From NCBI RefSeq assembly GCF_030813695.1, contig NZ_JAUSVA010000002.1:2418001-2482000 (forward strand): a stretch of 64,000 nt of DNA, given 5' to 3'. Positions 56,723-64,000 of the stretch are shown one piece after another; position 1 is the first letter of the stretch, and each line of letters begins with the position of its first letter. Made by a program: the position numbers and the translations under genes. This DNA comes from Kitasatospora herbaricolor (GTDB lineage Bacteria; Actinomycetota; Actinomycetes; Streptomycetales; Streptomycetaceae). Below the pieces are notes generated by a model. It worked only from the letters and a program-made list of their open reading frames with translations. It ran no database searches and was not told the origin of the DNA.

Positions 56723-56766
56723 CCCCGGGGGGCCGCGCCGCCGAGCACGGCGCCGTGGCCCCCGGG
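56723..56766 (+). terminator. GC-rich hairpin between sheath and tube genes
   Basis: CCCCGGGGGGCC pairs with GGCCCCCGGGG across a further CGCGCCG/CGGCGCCG segment. Placed 10 bases after the sheath stop, it could partly stop transcription or act as a processing and stability boundary that sets the sheath to tube ratio. Confidence 0.5.
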
Positions 56767-56805
56767 GTGGTCCGAACCGAAAGAGCAGAGAGGCGGTAAC
56801 CGCAC

Positions 56806-57252
56806 ATGGCCGACACAGCCGGCATGGCGATCGCGACCCACATCTTCACCGTGCAGTTGGGCGCGTACGAGGTCGAGACGGTCCAGGAGGTCAGCGGACT
56901 CTCCTTCGAGCTGGACGCCATCGACCACTTCGAGGTGACCAGGAGCGGCCAGCTGGTGGTCCGCAAGCTCGCCGGCGCCCGCAAGGGCGGCGAGGTGACC
57001 ATCAGCCGCGGGCTCGGCGCGAGCGGTGAGTTCACCAAGTGGCTGGAGGAGTCCTTCATCAAGGGCAACGTGAAGGGGGCGCGGCAGTCCCTGTCGATCA
57101 TCGTCAAGGACACCGAGAACAACCCGGTGCGCACCATCAACCTGAAGAACGCCTGGGTGAAGAAGTGGGAGGGGCCGAACCTCAAGGCCGGTGAGTCCCA
57201 GGCCGCCCTGGAGAAGGTCACCGTCGTCTTCGAAGACGTCGAGCTCAAGTGA
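56806..57252 (+). CDS. Inner tube protein (Cis1-like, T4 gp19/Hcp fold)
   Basis: The 148-residue protein has the phage tail tube pattern: FTVQLGAYEVETVQEVSGLSFELD near the start, GGEVTISRGLGASGEFTKWLEE, and VKKWEGPNLKAGESQAALEKVTVVFE at the end (quoted in part). Stacked hexamers form the tube expelled on contraction. GAGAGGCGG precedes ATG 56806. The stop overlaps the next gene. Confidence 0.95.
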   Translation: MADTAGMAIATHIFTVQLGAYEVETVQEVSGLSFELDAIDHFEVTRSGQLVVRKLAGARKGGEVTISRGLGASGEFTKWLEESFIKGNVKGARQSLSIIVKDTENNPVRTINLKNAWVKKWEGPNLKAGESQAALEKVTVVFEDVELK

Positions 57253-57743
57253 GGCGCCGCTCCGTCGCCGGGGCCCCCGTCCGCCCGGACGAGGACGAGT
57301 ACCCGGAGCACGAGCAGGAGGGGTTCGCCGCCCCGGTGCCGGCCCGCCCGGCTCCGGCGGCGCCGCCGGAGCGGTTCCGGACGGAGTTCGAGTTCGAGCT
57401 TCCCCGGGGGTACCTGGACCACAACGGCGTGCTGCACCGCACCGGGGCGATGCGCCTGGCCACCGCCCGGGACGAACTGATGCCGCTGATCGACCTGCGG
57501 GTGAAGAACAACCCGGCGTACCTGACGGTCGTCCTGCTCGGCTCGGTGATCACCCGGATCGGCAGCCTCACCGACCCGGGCGGCCAGGTGGTGGAGGAGC
57601 TGTTCGCCTCCGACCTGGCCTTCCTGCAGGACTTCTACCGGCGGATCAACGCGGAGGGGCACACCCGAGCGGCGGTCACCTGCCCGTCCTGCGAGTCCCC
57701 CTTCGAGGTCGACCTCGCCGGGGGGCGCCTGGGGGAATCGTGA
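57249..57743 (+). CDS. Small CIS-locus protein with C-terminal CPSC motif
   Basis: The 164-residue protein has an acidic/Pro-rich N-terminus, then a conserved-looking helical core (FRTEFEFELPRGYLDHNGVL, LRVKNNPAYLTVVLLGSVIT) and ends TCPSCESPFEVDL. Equivalents sit after the tube gene in Streptomyces eCIS loci, and in phages proteins here are tail assembly chaperones. Such a role is inferred from place only. The single CxxC could form half of a shared zinc site. GTG 57249 overlaps the tube gene stop, and its own stop overlaps the next gene. Confidence 0.8.
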   Translation: MRRRSVAGAPVRPDEDEYPEHEQEGFAAPVPARPAPAAPPERFRTEFEFELPRGYLDHNGVLHRTGAMRLATARDELMPLIDLRVKNNPAYLTVVLLGSVITRIGSLTDPGGQVVEELFASDLAFLQDFYRRINAEGHTRAAVTCPSCESPFEVDLAGGRLGES

Positions 57744-57895
57744 CGTACGCGACCGACCGCCTGTACGAGGAGATCGCGTACATCGCCTACCACTTCCACT
57801 GGGAGCAGGACCGGCTGCTCGACCTGACCCACCCGGACCGGATCCGCTGGGTGCAGGAGATCGCCCGGATCAACGCACGTATCAACGAAGGGTAG
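57740..57895 (+). CDS. DUF6760-type 51-residue CIS-locus protein
   Basis: Starting at GTG 57740 (overlapping the previous stop) this tiny protein reads TYATDRLYEEIAYIAYHFHW and goes on EQDRLLDLTHPDRIRWVQEI, a compact two-helix form. Short proteins of this type (DUF6760) are found right after the CxxC protein in actinobacterial contractile loci. In phages small partners in this place act with the tail assembly chaperone; the role here is inferred. Confidence 0.85.
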   Translation: MTYATDRLYEEIAYIAYHFHWEQDRLLDLTHPDRIRWVQEIARINARINEG

Positions 57896-57904
57896 TGAGG
57901 GATC

Positions 57905-60900
57905 GTGGCACTGCGGGACCGGCTGGGGCGGCGCCGCCCGACGGGCGAGCCTGCGGCTGCCACGCCCGCTCCGGCGCTCCCCGGCCCGGAGGGCACGGCG
58001 TTGGCGGGCACGGCCGGTACGGGTCCTGGCGGTACGGGCTCCGGCGGTACGGCCACTGGGGACGGGGGCGCCGCAGGCGGGACCGCCGACGGGCAGCGGG
58101 CGGCCTCCGGCGCCTGGCGGCAGCTGCCCGTCGTGCAGCGGGCGGCGGCGACGCCGGCCCTGATCAGTGACCCGACCGCCTTCGAGGGGCGGTTGGCGAC
58201 CCGCCGGAACCCGATGTTCCACGGCCGGATGGGTCATCTGGTCAGTCCGCAGGCACCCGCCGGCGTGCTGCACGGCCTGCTGCGGCCCGTCCCCGGCCAG
58301 GCCCTCCGGCGTGCCGCGGACGACGGCCTGCCACTGGTCCGCCCGGAGGAGCCGGGCCCGGGCGACGGCCCGGGCGACGGCTTCGCCGAGGGCCCGGCGT
58401 ACGGGCCGGCGGACGGCACGGTGTCCGGCCCCGCCCGCTCGGGGCACCGCGGGGCACCGGGCGGGCCTGGTGGCGGAGGGCGCGGCGGCGGCGGGCGCGG
58501 TGCGCAGCGGTCGGCGGGTTCGCCGGCGGCGGCCCCCGCGCCGCTGGTCCAGCGGTCGAGCCGGCCGGGTACGTCCGGGCTGTCGGGGTCGGCGGGCCCG
58601 GCCGCACCGGACGCACCCGGGCGCCCTTGGGCCGCCGCCCCGGCGGCACCGGGGAGCGGCCGGGCGGCCGGCCCTCGCGGCCCGAAGAGTCCTGACGTCC
58701 CGAACAGCCCCCACGTCCCGAACGGCCCACGGGTCGCGCCCGCTCAGCAGCCGGCGGCTCAGCCCGGTCCGGCGATGCCGCTGCCCCGGCTCGCGGTGCA
58801 GCGGGCGGCCGTCCGCGCGACCGGGCGCTCCGCCGCCGGTGCGCCGCGCTCCGGTGCGCCCGCCGGCGGCGGTGCCGTGGCGGGCGGGGCGGGGGCGAGT
58901 GGCTCGCTGTCCGTGGTGCACGAGGCGCCGGTCCCACCGCGCCGGCTCAGCGCCCTGCCGAGGCCGGCGGCCGGGCCGTCCCCCCAGAACTCCGCGGGCC
59001 CCATCCCCCGGGGGCCCGCGGACCCCGTCCGCAGCACGCTCGGCGGACCCGCCCCGGAGCCCTCGCACCGGCCGGCCCCGGCCGCCGCACCCGGCTCCGA
59101 GGCGTCTTCGCCCGGGCCGCGCCCGGCGGGCCCGTCGAGCCCGTCGGGCCGGCCGGCCGAGCCGGTCGGGCCGGTCGGGCCCGTCCAGCGCAGTGCCGGC
59201 CGACGTACCGGGCTCGGCGAGCCGCTGACGGCCCTGCCGCCCACCGCCCTGCCCCCGAGCGCCCTGCCCCCCAGCACCCTGCCGCCGGCGACGGGTGCCC
59301 GGGCGGGTACGGCCGCCGTGCCCACCGGTCCGGCCCTGGCCGGTACCGGACAGGGGGTGCCGGCCGTTCAGCGCTCCGCCTCGAAGCCGGCCTCGAACCC
59401 CGCCTCGAAGCCGGCCTCGAACCCGGTTCCGACGCCACCGTCGACGGGCCTGGCCTCCGCCGCTCGGCCGGCAGCCGGACCGACGGTGCGCCCTGCGGCC
59501 GTCCCGGACCGCGCCCCCGGTGGGGCGGACCGGCCGCTGGTCCGGCACAGGGCCGAGGACGGCCCGGCGGCGGGCGGGAGCGGCGCGGCTCCGGCACCGA
59601 AGGCCCGGGACGCGACGCCGACCTCCTCCTCCGGCGGCGGCCCGCCCGGCGCCCCGGGCGCTGCCGTCCCGACGCCTGCCCCTGCCCCTGCCCCGTCCCC
59701 TGCCCCGGTGGTGCAGCTGCTGGCGGACCGGCCGCTGTCCCCGCTGCTCCAGGGTGAGAACGCGCCGGGCGTCGGCACTGCCTCGGCCGGCCCCGCCGTG
59801 GTCCCGCTCCGGTGGGTCCGGCCCCCGGCAGCGGCCGGCACCCCGCACGTCGGGCCGACCGGCGGGGCCCCTGCCCCGGACGGCGCCACCACCGCGGTGC
59901 AGCGCGCGCGGTCCGGCGGCCGTCCGCCGCACGGCGGGCCCTCCGTGGCCGACGGTCGCGGCCCGTCCGCACCGCACACCGCACCGGCCGACGGCCCTGC
60001 CGTGCCCGCCGCGACATCCACTGCCACCTCCGCCGCCGTACCGGGCGCCGCGTCGCCGCAGGGCGGCCGGCCCGACCGTGCCCGTGGGATCTCGCGCTTC
60101 GTCCAGCGCCGGGCGGGCGGCGGCACCCACGTCACCACCGGCACGAGGCCCGGCACCGCCGGCGCGCCAGGGGCGCCAGGGGCACCAGGGACACCAGGGA
60201 CACCAGGCGCCGGTGAGCGGACTCCGCCGCCGGGCCGTTCCGCGACCACCGCTTCGCCCCGGGCTGCGGCAGGCGATCCGGCCCCCGGCGCGGGTCCCGG
60301 GCGTCCGAACCCGACTCCCGTCCCGGGCGGCGGACGGCGCCTGGTCCAGCGGCTGCGCCGCGGGCCGGAGGGCGGCCCGGACCGCGGGGCCCGGCCGACC
60401 GGCGAACCCCGCACCGCGCCGCCGGCCCCCGGTACCCCGCTGGTCCACGGCGCACCGCCGGTCCAGCGCGCGCACGCGCCGGGCCCGGCAGCCGGGGGGC
60501 CGGCACCCACCGCCGTCCCGGGCCCGCCGTCCACCCCCACCGCCACGCCCACGTCCACGCCCACGCCCACGTCCACGTCCACGTCCACGTCCACCGACGG
60601 CGTACCACCGGCCCGGCCGTCCGTCGCCGCGCGGCCACCGCGGTCCCCGTCCGCGCTCCGCCCGACGGTCCAGCGCTCCACTCTGCCCCCCGCCGCCGCA
60701 CCCGCCGCACCGGTACGGCCCGCCGTACCGGTAGCGGCCGCCGCCGGCGCAGAGTCCGTCCTGCCGGCGGCGGCCCAGCGGCGGGTCGGCTGGACCGGCG
60801 GGCCGCCGGTGCCGCTGTCGGCGACCGTCGCCCGTGCGGCGGCGAGCCCCTGGGCCGGTCCGGCAGCGGACACCCCTGCCCCGGTGCTCGTCCCGGCTCC

Positions 60901-61402
60901 CCCCGCCCCGCCCCGGCCGCCGGAGTCGGCACCGACCGTTCAGCGCCTGGCGGCCGCCACAGCAGGCACAGCAGGCACGACGGGCGCCGTCGGCCCGGTG
61001 GTCGTGCAGCGTCGCCCTGAGCCAGGGTCCGGCCCCGGACCCGGCCCCGGACCGGCGTCGAAGCCGTCCCCGGCCGTCGTCGCCAGGCCGGCCGGCGGCT
61101 CGACCACCGTGGGACTCTTCGGCGCCCCCGTCACCCCCACCCCCGGAGACAGCGCCGGAGGCACCGCCGGCCCGGGGCCGTCCGGCGGGCCGCCAGGCGG
61201 ACAGCCGACGGCCGGCCGAGGCGGGAGCCAGGATTCGTCCACGGCCCCACCGCCGGACCCGGCCCTGCTGCTGGAATCGCTGGAGCGCCGCCACCTGGAC
61301 GACCTGGCCCGCCGGCTCGCCGAACCGCTGGGGCGGATGTTCCGGTCCGAGCTGCGGCTGGGCCGGGAGCGCGGCGGACGGTGGCTGGACGGCGGCCGGT
61401 GA
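57905..61402 (+). CDS. Giant disordered VQR-repeat protein of the CIS locus
   Basis: The 1165-residue protein (GTG 57905) is almost wholly Pro/Ala/Gly-rich and predicted disordered. Two parts look folded: residues about 72-120 (QLPVVQRAAATPALISDPTAF then RLATRRNPMFHGRMGHLVSP) and the C-terminal 50 residues (LLESLERRHLDDLARRLAEP then LGRMFRSELRLGRERGGRWL). Between them, at least 12 exact VQR tripeptides occur, usually preceded by a small or aliphatic residue, spaced tens of residues apart (for example LVQRSSR, AVQRAAV, TVQRSTL, VVQRRPE). Repeated VQR is also seen in eCIS-linked DUF4157 proteins. The C-terminal helix pair may dock to the baseplate. A role as cargo, scaffold or length-controlling (tape-measure-like) protein is possible; none is proven. 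Confidence 0.85.
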   Translation: MALRDRLGRRRPTGEPAAATPAPALPGPEGTALAGTAGTGPGGTGSGGTATGDGGAAGGTADGQRAASGAWRQLPVVQRAAATPALISDPTAFEGRLATRRNPMFHGRMGHLVSPQAPAGVLHGLLRPVPGQALRRAADDGLPLVRPEEPGPGDGPGDGFAEGPAYGPADGTVSGPARSGHRGAPGGPGGGGRGGGGRGAQRSAGSPAAAPAPLVQRSSRPGTSGLSGSAGPAAPDAPGRPWAAAPAAPGSGRAAGPRGPKSPDVPNSPHVPNGPRVAPAQQPAAQPGPAMPLPRLAVQRAAVRATGRSAAGAPRSGAPAGGGAVAGGAGASGSLSVVHEAPVPPRRLSALPRPAAGPSPQNSAGPIPRGPADPVRSTLGGPAPEPSHRPAPAAAPGSEASSPGPRPAGPSSPSGRPAEPVGPVGPVQRSAGRRTGLGEPLTALPPTALPPSALPPSTLPPATGARAGTAAVPTGPALAGTGQGVPAVQRSASKPASNPASKPASNPVPTPPSTGLASAARPAAGPTVRPAAVPDRAPGGADRPLVRHRAEDGPAAGGSGAAPAPKARDATPTSSSGGGPPGAPGAAVPTPAPAPAPSPAPVVQLLADRPLSPLLQGENAPGVGTASAGPAVVPLRWVRPPAAAGTPHVGPTGGAPAPDGATTAVQRARSGGRPPHGGPSVADGRGPSAPHTAPADGPAVPAATSTATSAAVPGAASPQGGRPDRARGISRFVQRRAGGGTHVTTGTRPGTAGAPGAPGAPGTPGTPGAGERTPPPGRSATTASPRAAAGDPAPGAGPGRPNPTPVPGGGRRLVQRLRRGPEGGPDRGARPTGEPRTAPPAPGTPLVHGAPPVQRAHAPGPAAGGPAPTAVPGPPSTPTATPTSTPTPTSTSTSTSTDGVPPARPSVAARPPRSPSALRPTVQRSTLPPAAAPAAPVRPAVPVAAAAGAESVLPAAAQRRVGWTGGPPVPLSATVARAAASPWAGPAADTPAPVLVPAPPAPPRPPESAPTVQRLAAATAGTAGTTGAVGPVVVQRRPEPGSGPGPGPGPASKPSPAVVARPAGGSTTVGLFGAPVTPTPGDSAGGTAGPGPSGGPPGGQPTAGRGGSQDSSTAPPPDPALLLESLERRHLDDLARRLAEPLGRMFRSELRLGRERGGRWLDGGR

Positions 61403-61555
61403 CCAGGACGCCAGGGCCGGCGCCCCCGCCACCCGGCCCGCGCGGATCAGGACCGTCCCGGTCCGGCTCCCTCGGGGCCCGTTCGAGCGCGGGCCGCCGG
61501 GCCCGCCCCGGGCACCCCCGTACGTCGTCCCACCCTTGACAGGAAGATCCCGACC

Positions 61556-61984
61556 GTGACCCTCCCCTACCCCGGTACCAGCGTCCACTTCCAGCTGCAG
61601 ATCAGCGGGATCGACCTGGGCGACTTCTCGACGTGCAGCGGGCTCGGTGCCGAGGTGGAGGTCGAGCAGCGCGCCGAGGGCGGCAACAACTCCTTCGTCT
61701 GGCAGCTGCCGACCAGGATCACGTACCCGAACGTGACGCTCTCCCGGGGGCTCACCCCCGACACCGCGAAGGTCTCCCGGTTCCTGGCCACGCTGCCCAC
61801 CCAGGTGACCCGGGGAAGTGCGCAGATCACCGCGCTGACACCGCAGTTGACGGCCGGTCCGGTGCTGGCCACCTGGGCACTGCGGGAGGTGATCGTGGTC
61901 CGCTGGACGGGGCCGTCCTTCGATCCGTCCCGGTCGGAGGTGGCCACCGAGAGCATCGAGCTGGCCCATCACGGCTTCCTCTGA
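61556..61984 (+). CDS. Second tube-like protein, tube-baseplate adaptor (Cis5-like)
   Basis: The 142-residue protein is of the T4 gp19-like tail tube family: FQLQISGIDLGDFSTCSGLGAEVEVEQRAEGG, RITYPNVTLSRGLTPDT, VATESIELAHHGFL (quoted in part). In eCIS a second copy of the tube fold starts the tube on the spike/baseplate. GTG 61556 follows AGGAAG. Confidence 0.9.
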   Translation: MTLPYPGTSVHFQLQISGIDLGDFSTCSGLGAEVEVEQRAEGGNNSFVWQLPTRITYPNVTLSRGLTPDTAKVSRFLATLPTQVTRGSAQITALTPQLTAGPVLATWALREVIVVRWTGPSFDPSRSEVATESIELAHHGFL

Positions 61985-62056
61985 CCGGCCCCCGGCCGGC
62001 CCCGCCCGACGGCACCCACGAGCGACCACCAGCAGCGGACCCAGGAGAAGCAGCCG

Positions 62057-62761
62057 ATGCAGACCACCCCTTCGAAGGCGACGCTCACCGCGTACGAGCC
62101 GCCGCCCAAGCCCGGGGCCCCGCCGGGGGGCCGGCTCGGTCCGGAGATCAGGTTCCAGTTCAATCCGAACACGCTGTCGCTGAGCAAGGGCGCGCAGTGG
62201 CGGCAGAACCTGATCCGGGGCGGCGAGGAGACCGGCGTGCCGGAGTTCATGGGCGCCCAGCCGCGGCAGTTGACCGTGGAGCTGTTCCTGGACGCGACCG
62301 CCACCCGGGACGACAGCGTGGCCAAGTCGGTGGAGACGCTGCTGGGTTGGTGCGCCCCGACGCCGGCGAGCATCGCCGCGAAGGCGCCGAGCGCGCCCCG
62401 GGTGATGTTCGCCTGGGGGTCCTTCGAGAGCGTGAAGTTCTTCGGGTACCTGGGCCAGGTGAGCGCGACGTACTCGCTGTTCGATCCGAGCGGGCGGCCG
62501 CTGCGGGCCACCTGCCAGGTGCAGGTGACGGAGTCCGGGGAGCCGACGCCGGGGCAGAACCCGACCTCGGGGGCGCTGAACGCGCGGCGGGTGCACCGCC
62601 TGGTGGCGGGCGACAGCCTGGAGCTGCTGGCGTACCAGGAGTACGGCGACGCGACGGCCTGGCGACGGATCGCGGAGGCCAACGGCATCGACGACCCGAT
62701 GCGGCTGCGGCCGGGGGCGGAGCTGCTGGTGCCGGCGGCGGCCGAGTCGAGGGCGGGGTAG
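62057..62761 (+). CDS. LysM-domain baseplate protein (Cis7-like)
   Basis: The 234-residue protein has an N-terminal gp53-like baseplate domain (GPEIRFQFNPNTLSLSKGAQW, MFAWGSFESVKFFGYLGQVSATYSLFDPSGRPL, quoted in part) and a C-terminal LysM-like domain (VAGDSLELLAYQEYGDATAW, residues about 182-230). In eCIS this protein links the tube adaptor and spike. ATG 62057 has AGGAGAAG upstream. It is followed after 6 bases by the spike gene. Confidence 0.93.
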   Translation: MQTTPSKATLTAYEPPPKPGAPPGGRLGPEIRFQFNPNTLSLSKGAQWRQNLIRGGEETGVPEFMGAQPRQLTVELFLDATATRDDSVAKSVETLLGWCAPTPASIAAKAPSAPRVMFAWGSFESVKFFGYLGQVSATYSLFDPSGRPLRATCQVQVTESGEPTPGQNPTSGALNARRVHRLVAGDSLELLAYQEYGDATAWRRIAEANGIDDPMRLRPGAELLVPAAAESRAG

Positions 62762-62767
62762 CGGGCG

Positions 62768-64000
62768 ATGTCGCTGGGTGCGAACACCAACGCGTTCGTG
62801 ATCGGCTGCCCCGGGCCGCTGCCCGCGCCGTGGCCGGGGATGCCGATGGAGGTGCAGGTCCAGGAGAGCGGGGGGCTGCCGGCGGTCGCCGTGGTGCGGT
62901 TCCTCGATCCGGGCCGTGACCTGCTGGCGCAGACCGGCATCACGGTCGGCGGGAAGTTCACCGTCCAGGTGAAGCCCGGCGACGAGACCGCGCTGCTGCC
63001 GCTGTTCACCGGCGAGGTGGTCTCCCTGGAGGCCGAGTTCGACGGGGCGGGCAGCTTCACCACGGTACGGGCGCTGGACGTCTCGCACCGGCTGCAGCGG
63101 GGCCGGCGGATCGCCGGCTACCGCAACAGCACCGCGTCCGAGGTGGCCGTGCAGCTGGCCTCGGCGGCGGGCGTGCCGCTCGGCACGGTGGACGCGACCC
63201 GGACGGTGTACGAGTACCTGACCCAGCCGAACGTCTCGGACTGGGAGTTCCTGCGCACGCTGGCCGTGGAGAACGGCCGTGAACTGGTGGTCGCGGACGG
63301 CCTGCTGCACTTCCGCGACCCGGTGCCGGCCACCTCGGCGCCGGGGCTCGCCACCCGGCCGGAGCAGAGCCCGTTCGTGCTGGAGCTCGGCCGGAACGTG
63401 CTGGCCGTCCGGGCGGCGGTGTCCTCGGTGGGGCAGGTGTCCACGGTGGAGGTGCGCGGCTGGGACGTCGCCCGCAAGGCGGCGGTGGTCGCGGACACGC
63501 CCGTCACCCCGAGCACGGAGCTGCAGCTGGGCCTCACCCCGCAGCAGGCGGTGGCGGCCTTCCCGCCCGCCCGGCTGCTGGTGGCGGACGTCCCGTACCG
63601 GACGGCGGCGGAGGCGACGGCGGTGTCCGCAGCGCTGGCGGCCGACACCGCGGCGGCGCTCGGCGAGCTGGAGATCACCGTGCGCGGCAACCCGCACCTG
63701 CGGGTGGGTGTCCCCGTGACGCTGAGCCGGGCGGGCGCGCCCTTCGACGGCAAGTACACCATCACGGCGGCGGTGCACGCGGACCTGCGCGGCCTGGGCT
63801 ACGAGACCCGGCTGACGGTCAGCGGCCGCCAGGACCGCAGCTGGTACGGGCTCGCCTCGGGCGCCTCGGCGGCGGCCCGCCCGGCCCGGATCCCCTCGGT
63901 GGCCACGGGCGTGGTGGTGGACATCATGAAGCCCGGTGAGACGCCGCTCTCCGGCTACCGGGGCCAGGAGAAGCAGGCCTGGGTGAAGCTGAAGTTCCCC
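62768..64000 (+). CDS. VgrG-like spike protein (Cis8-like), 3' end cut by the window
   Basis: From ATG 62768 the frame is open for 411 codons to the window end. The reading MSLGANTNAF, then LPLFTGEVVSLEAEFDGAGS, LDVSHRLQRGRRIAGYRNST, YEYLTQPNVSDWEFLRTLA and ENGRELVVADGLLHFRD follows the gp27/VgrG hub domain. VVVDIMKPGE near the end starts the OB-fold linker to the spike. It forms the trimeric tip under the tube. ATG lies 6 bases after the LysM gene. The needle part and PAAR tip must lie beyond the window. Confidence 0.92.
   Translation, partial: MSLGANTNAFVIGCPGPLPAPWPGMPMEVQVQESGGLPAVAVVRFLDPGRDLLAQTGITVGGKFTVQVKPGDETALLPLFTGEVVSLEAEFDGAGSFTTVRALDVSHRLQRGRRIAGYRNSTASEVAVQLASAAGVPLGTVDATRTVYEYLTQPNVSDWEFLRTLAVENGRELVVADGLLHFRDPVPATSAPGLATRPEQSPFVLELGRNVLAVRAAVSSVGQVSTVEVRGWDVARKAAVVADTPVTPSTELQLGLTPQQAVAAFPPARLLVADVPYRTAAEATAVSAALAADTAAALGELEITVRGNPHLRVGVPVTLSRAGAPFDGKYTITAAVHADLRGLGYETRLTVSGRQDRSWYGLASGASAAARPARIPSVATGVVVDIMKPGETPLSGYRGQEKQAWVKLKFP

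Noticed and set aside
57635..63778. A 2047-codon open frame on the minus strand opposite the CIS genes
   Set aside because: It is the antisense of several well-supported genes, with Arg/Gly/Ala low-complexity translation. Long antisense frames are normal in very GC-rich DNA.
50293..64000. Prophage
   Set aside because: Only tail-like contractile genes are present, with an AAA+ ATPase and DUF4255 protein typical of eCIS. No capsid, portal, terminase, integrase or lysis gene is seen.

Overview
The window is very GC-rich, with G or C at nearly every third codon position, frequent GTG starts and ATGA/GTGA gene overlaps. Together with the gene order polA / liv operon / ANTAR regulator / pyk and a Streptomyces-type contractile injection locus, this points to a chromosome of the family Streptomycetaceae (Streptomyces or Kitasatospora). 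The genus is an inference.

Layout. 1-5.2 kb: end of a phosphotransferase gene, a lipoprotein polysaccharide deacetylase, an unrecognised 785-residue protein whose whole 5' leader folds as a tRNA-like cloverleaf, and a DnaQ-type exonuclease. 5.4-8.5 kb: a Tat-exported DyP peroxidase and a SAV2148-type HEPN protein. 9-15.6 kb: glgX, treY and treZ, the route from glycogen to trehalose. 15.7-18 kb: a split transketolase divergent from a SoxR-type iron-sulfur regulator, with a SoxR-box-like operator between them. 18-25.8 kb: a methyltransferase, a VOC protein, a divergent LysR / glutamine-amidotransferase pair, coaE, a divergent metallo-hydrolase / MarR pair, and an MMPL exporter. 26-36.7 kb: rpsA, a methyltransferase, an HrpB helicase, a secreted Cys-containing protein, a DinB protein, polA and a hotdog thioesterase. 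37.5-43.2 kb: a complete five-gene branched-chain amino acid ABC transporter closed by a strong terminator. 43.2-46.4 kb: the ANTAR regulator, a short-variable-arm tRNA with a Leu CAA anticodon, a HigBA-like toxin-antitoxin pair and pyk.

46.6-50.1 kb: a tightly overlapping operon of two substrate-binding-fold proteins (one fused to a von Willebrand A domain) and a small membrane protein. 50.3-64.0 kb: the start of a contractile injection system (eCIS type). It has a zinc-ribbon membrane protein with a discoidin-like tail, a tube terminator (DUF4255), an AAA+ ATPase, sheath, tube, two small assembly proteins, a 1165-residue disordered protein with repeated VQR motifs, a second tube-like protein, a LysM baseplate protein and a VgrG-like spike cut by the window end. 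No capsid, terminase or integrase genes are seen, so this is a domesticated contractile machine and not a prophage.

The most unusual signals are the cloverleaf leader at 1982-2052, the frame-scrambled coding remnant with an LQR-GN motif at 54614-54950, the VQR-repeat protein, the class-I-shaped tRNA with a leucine anticodon, and the SoxR-box / leaderless split transketolase arrangement.
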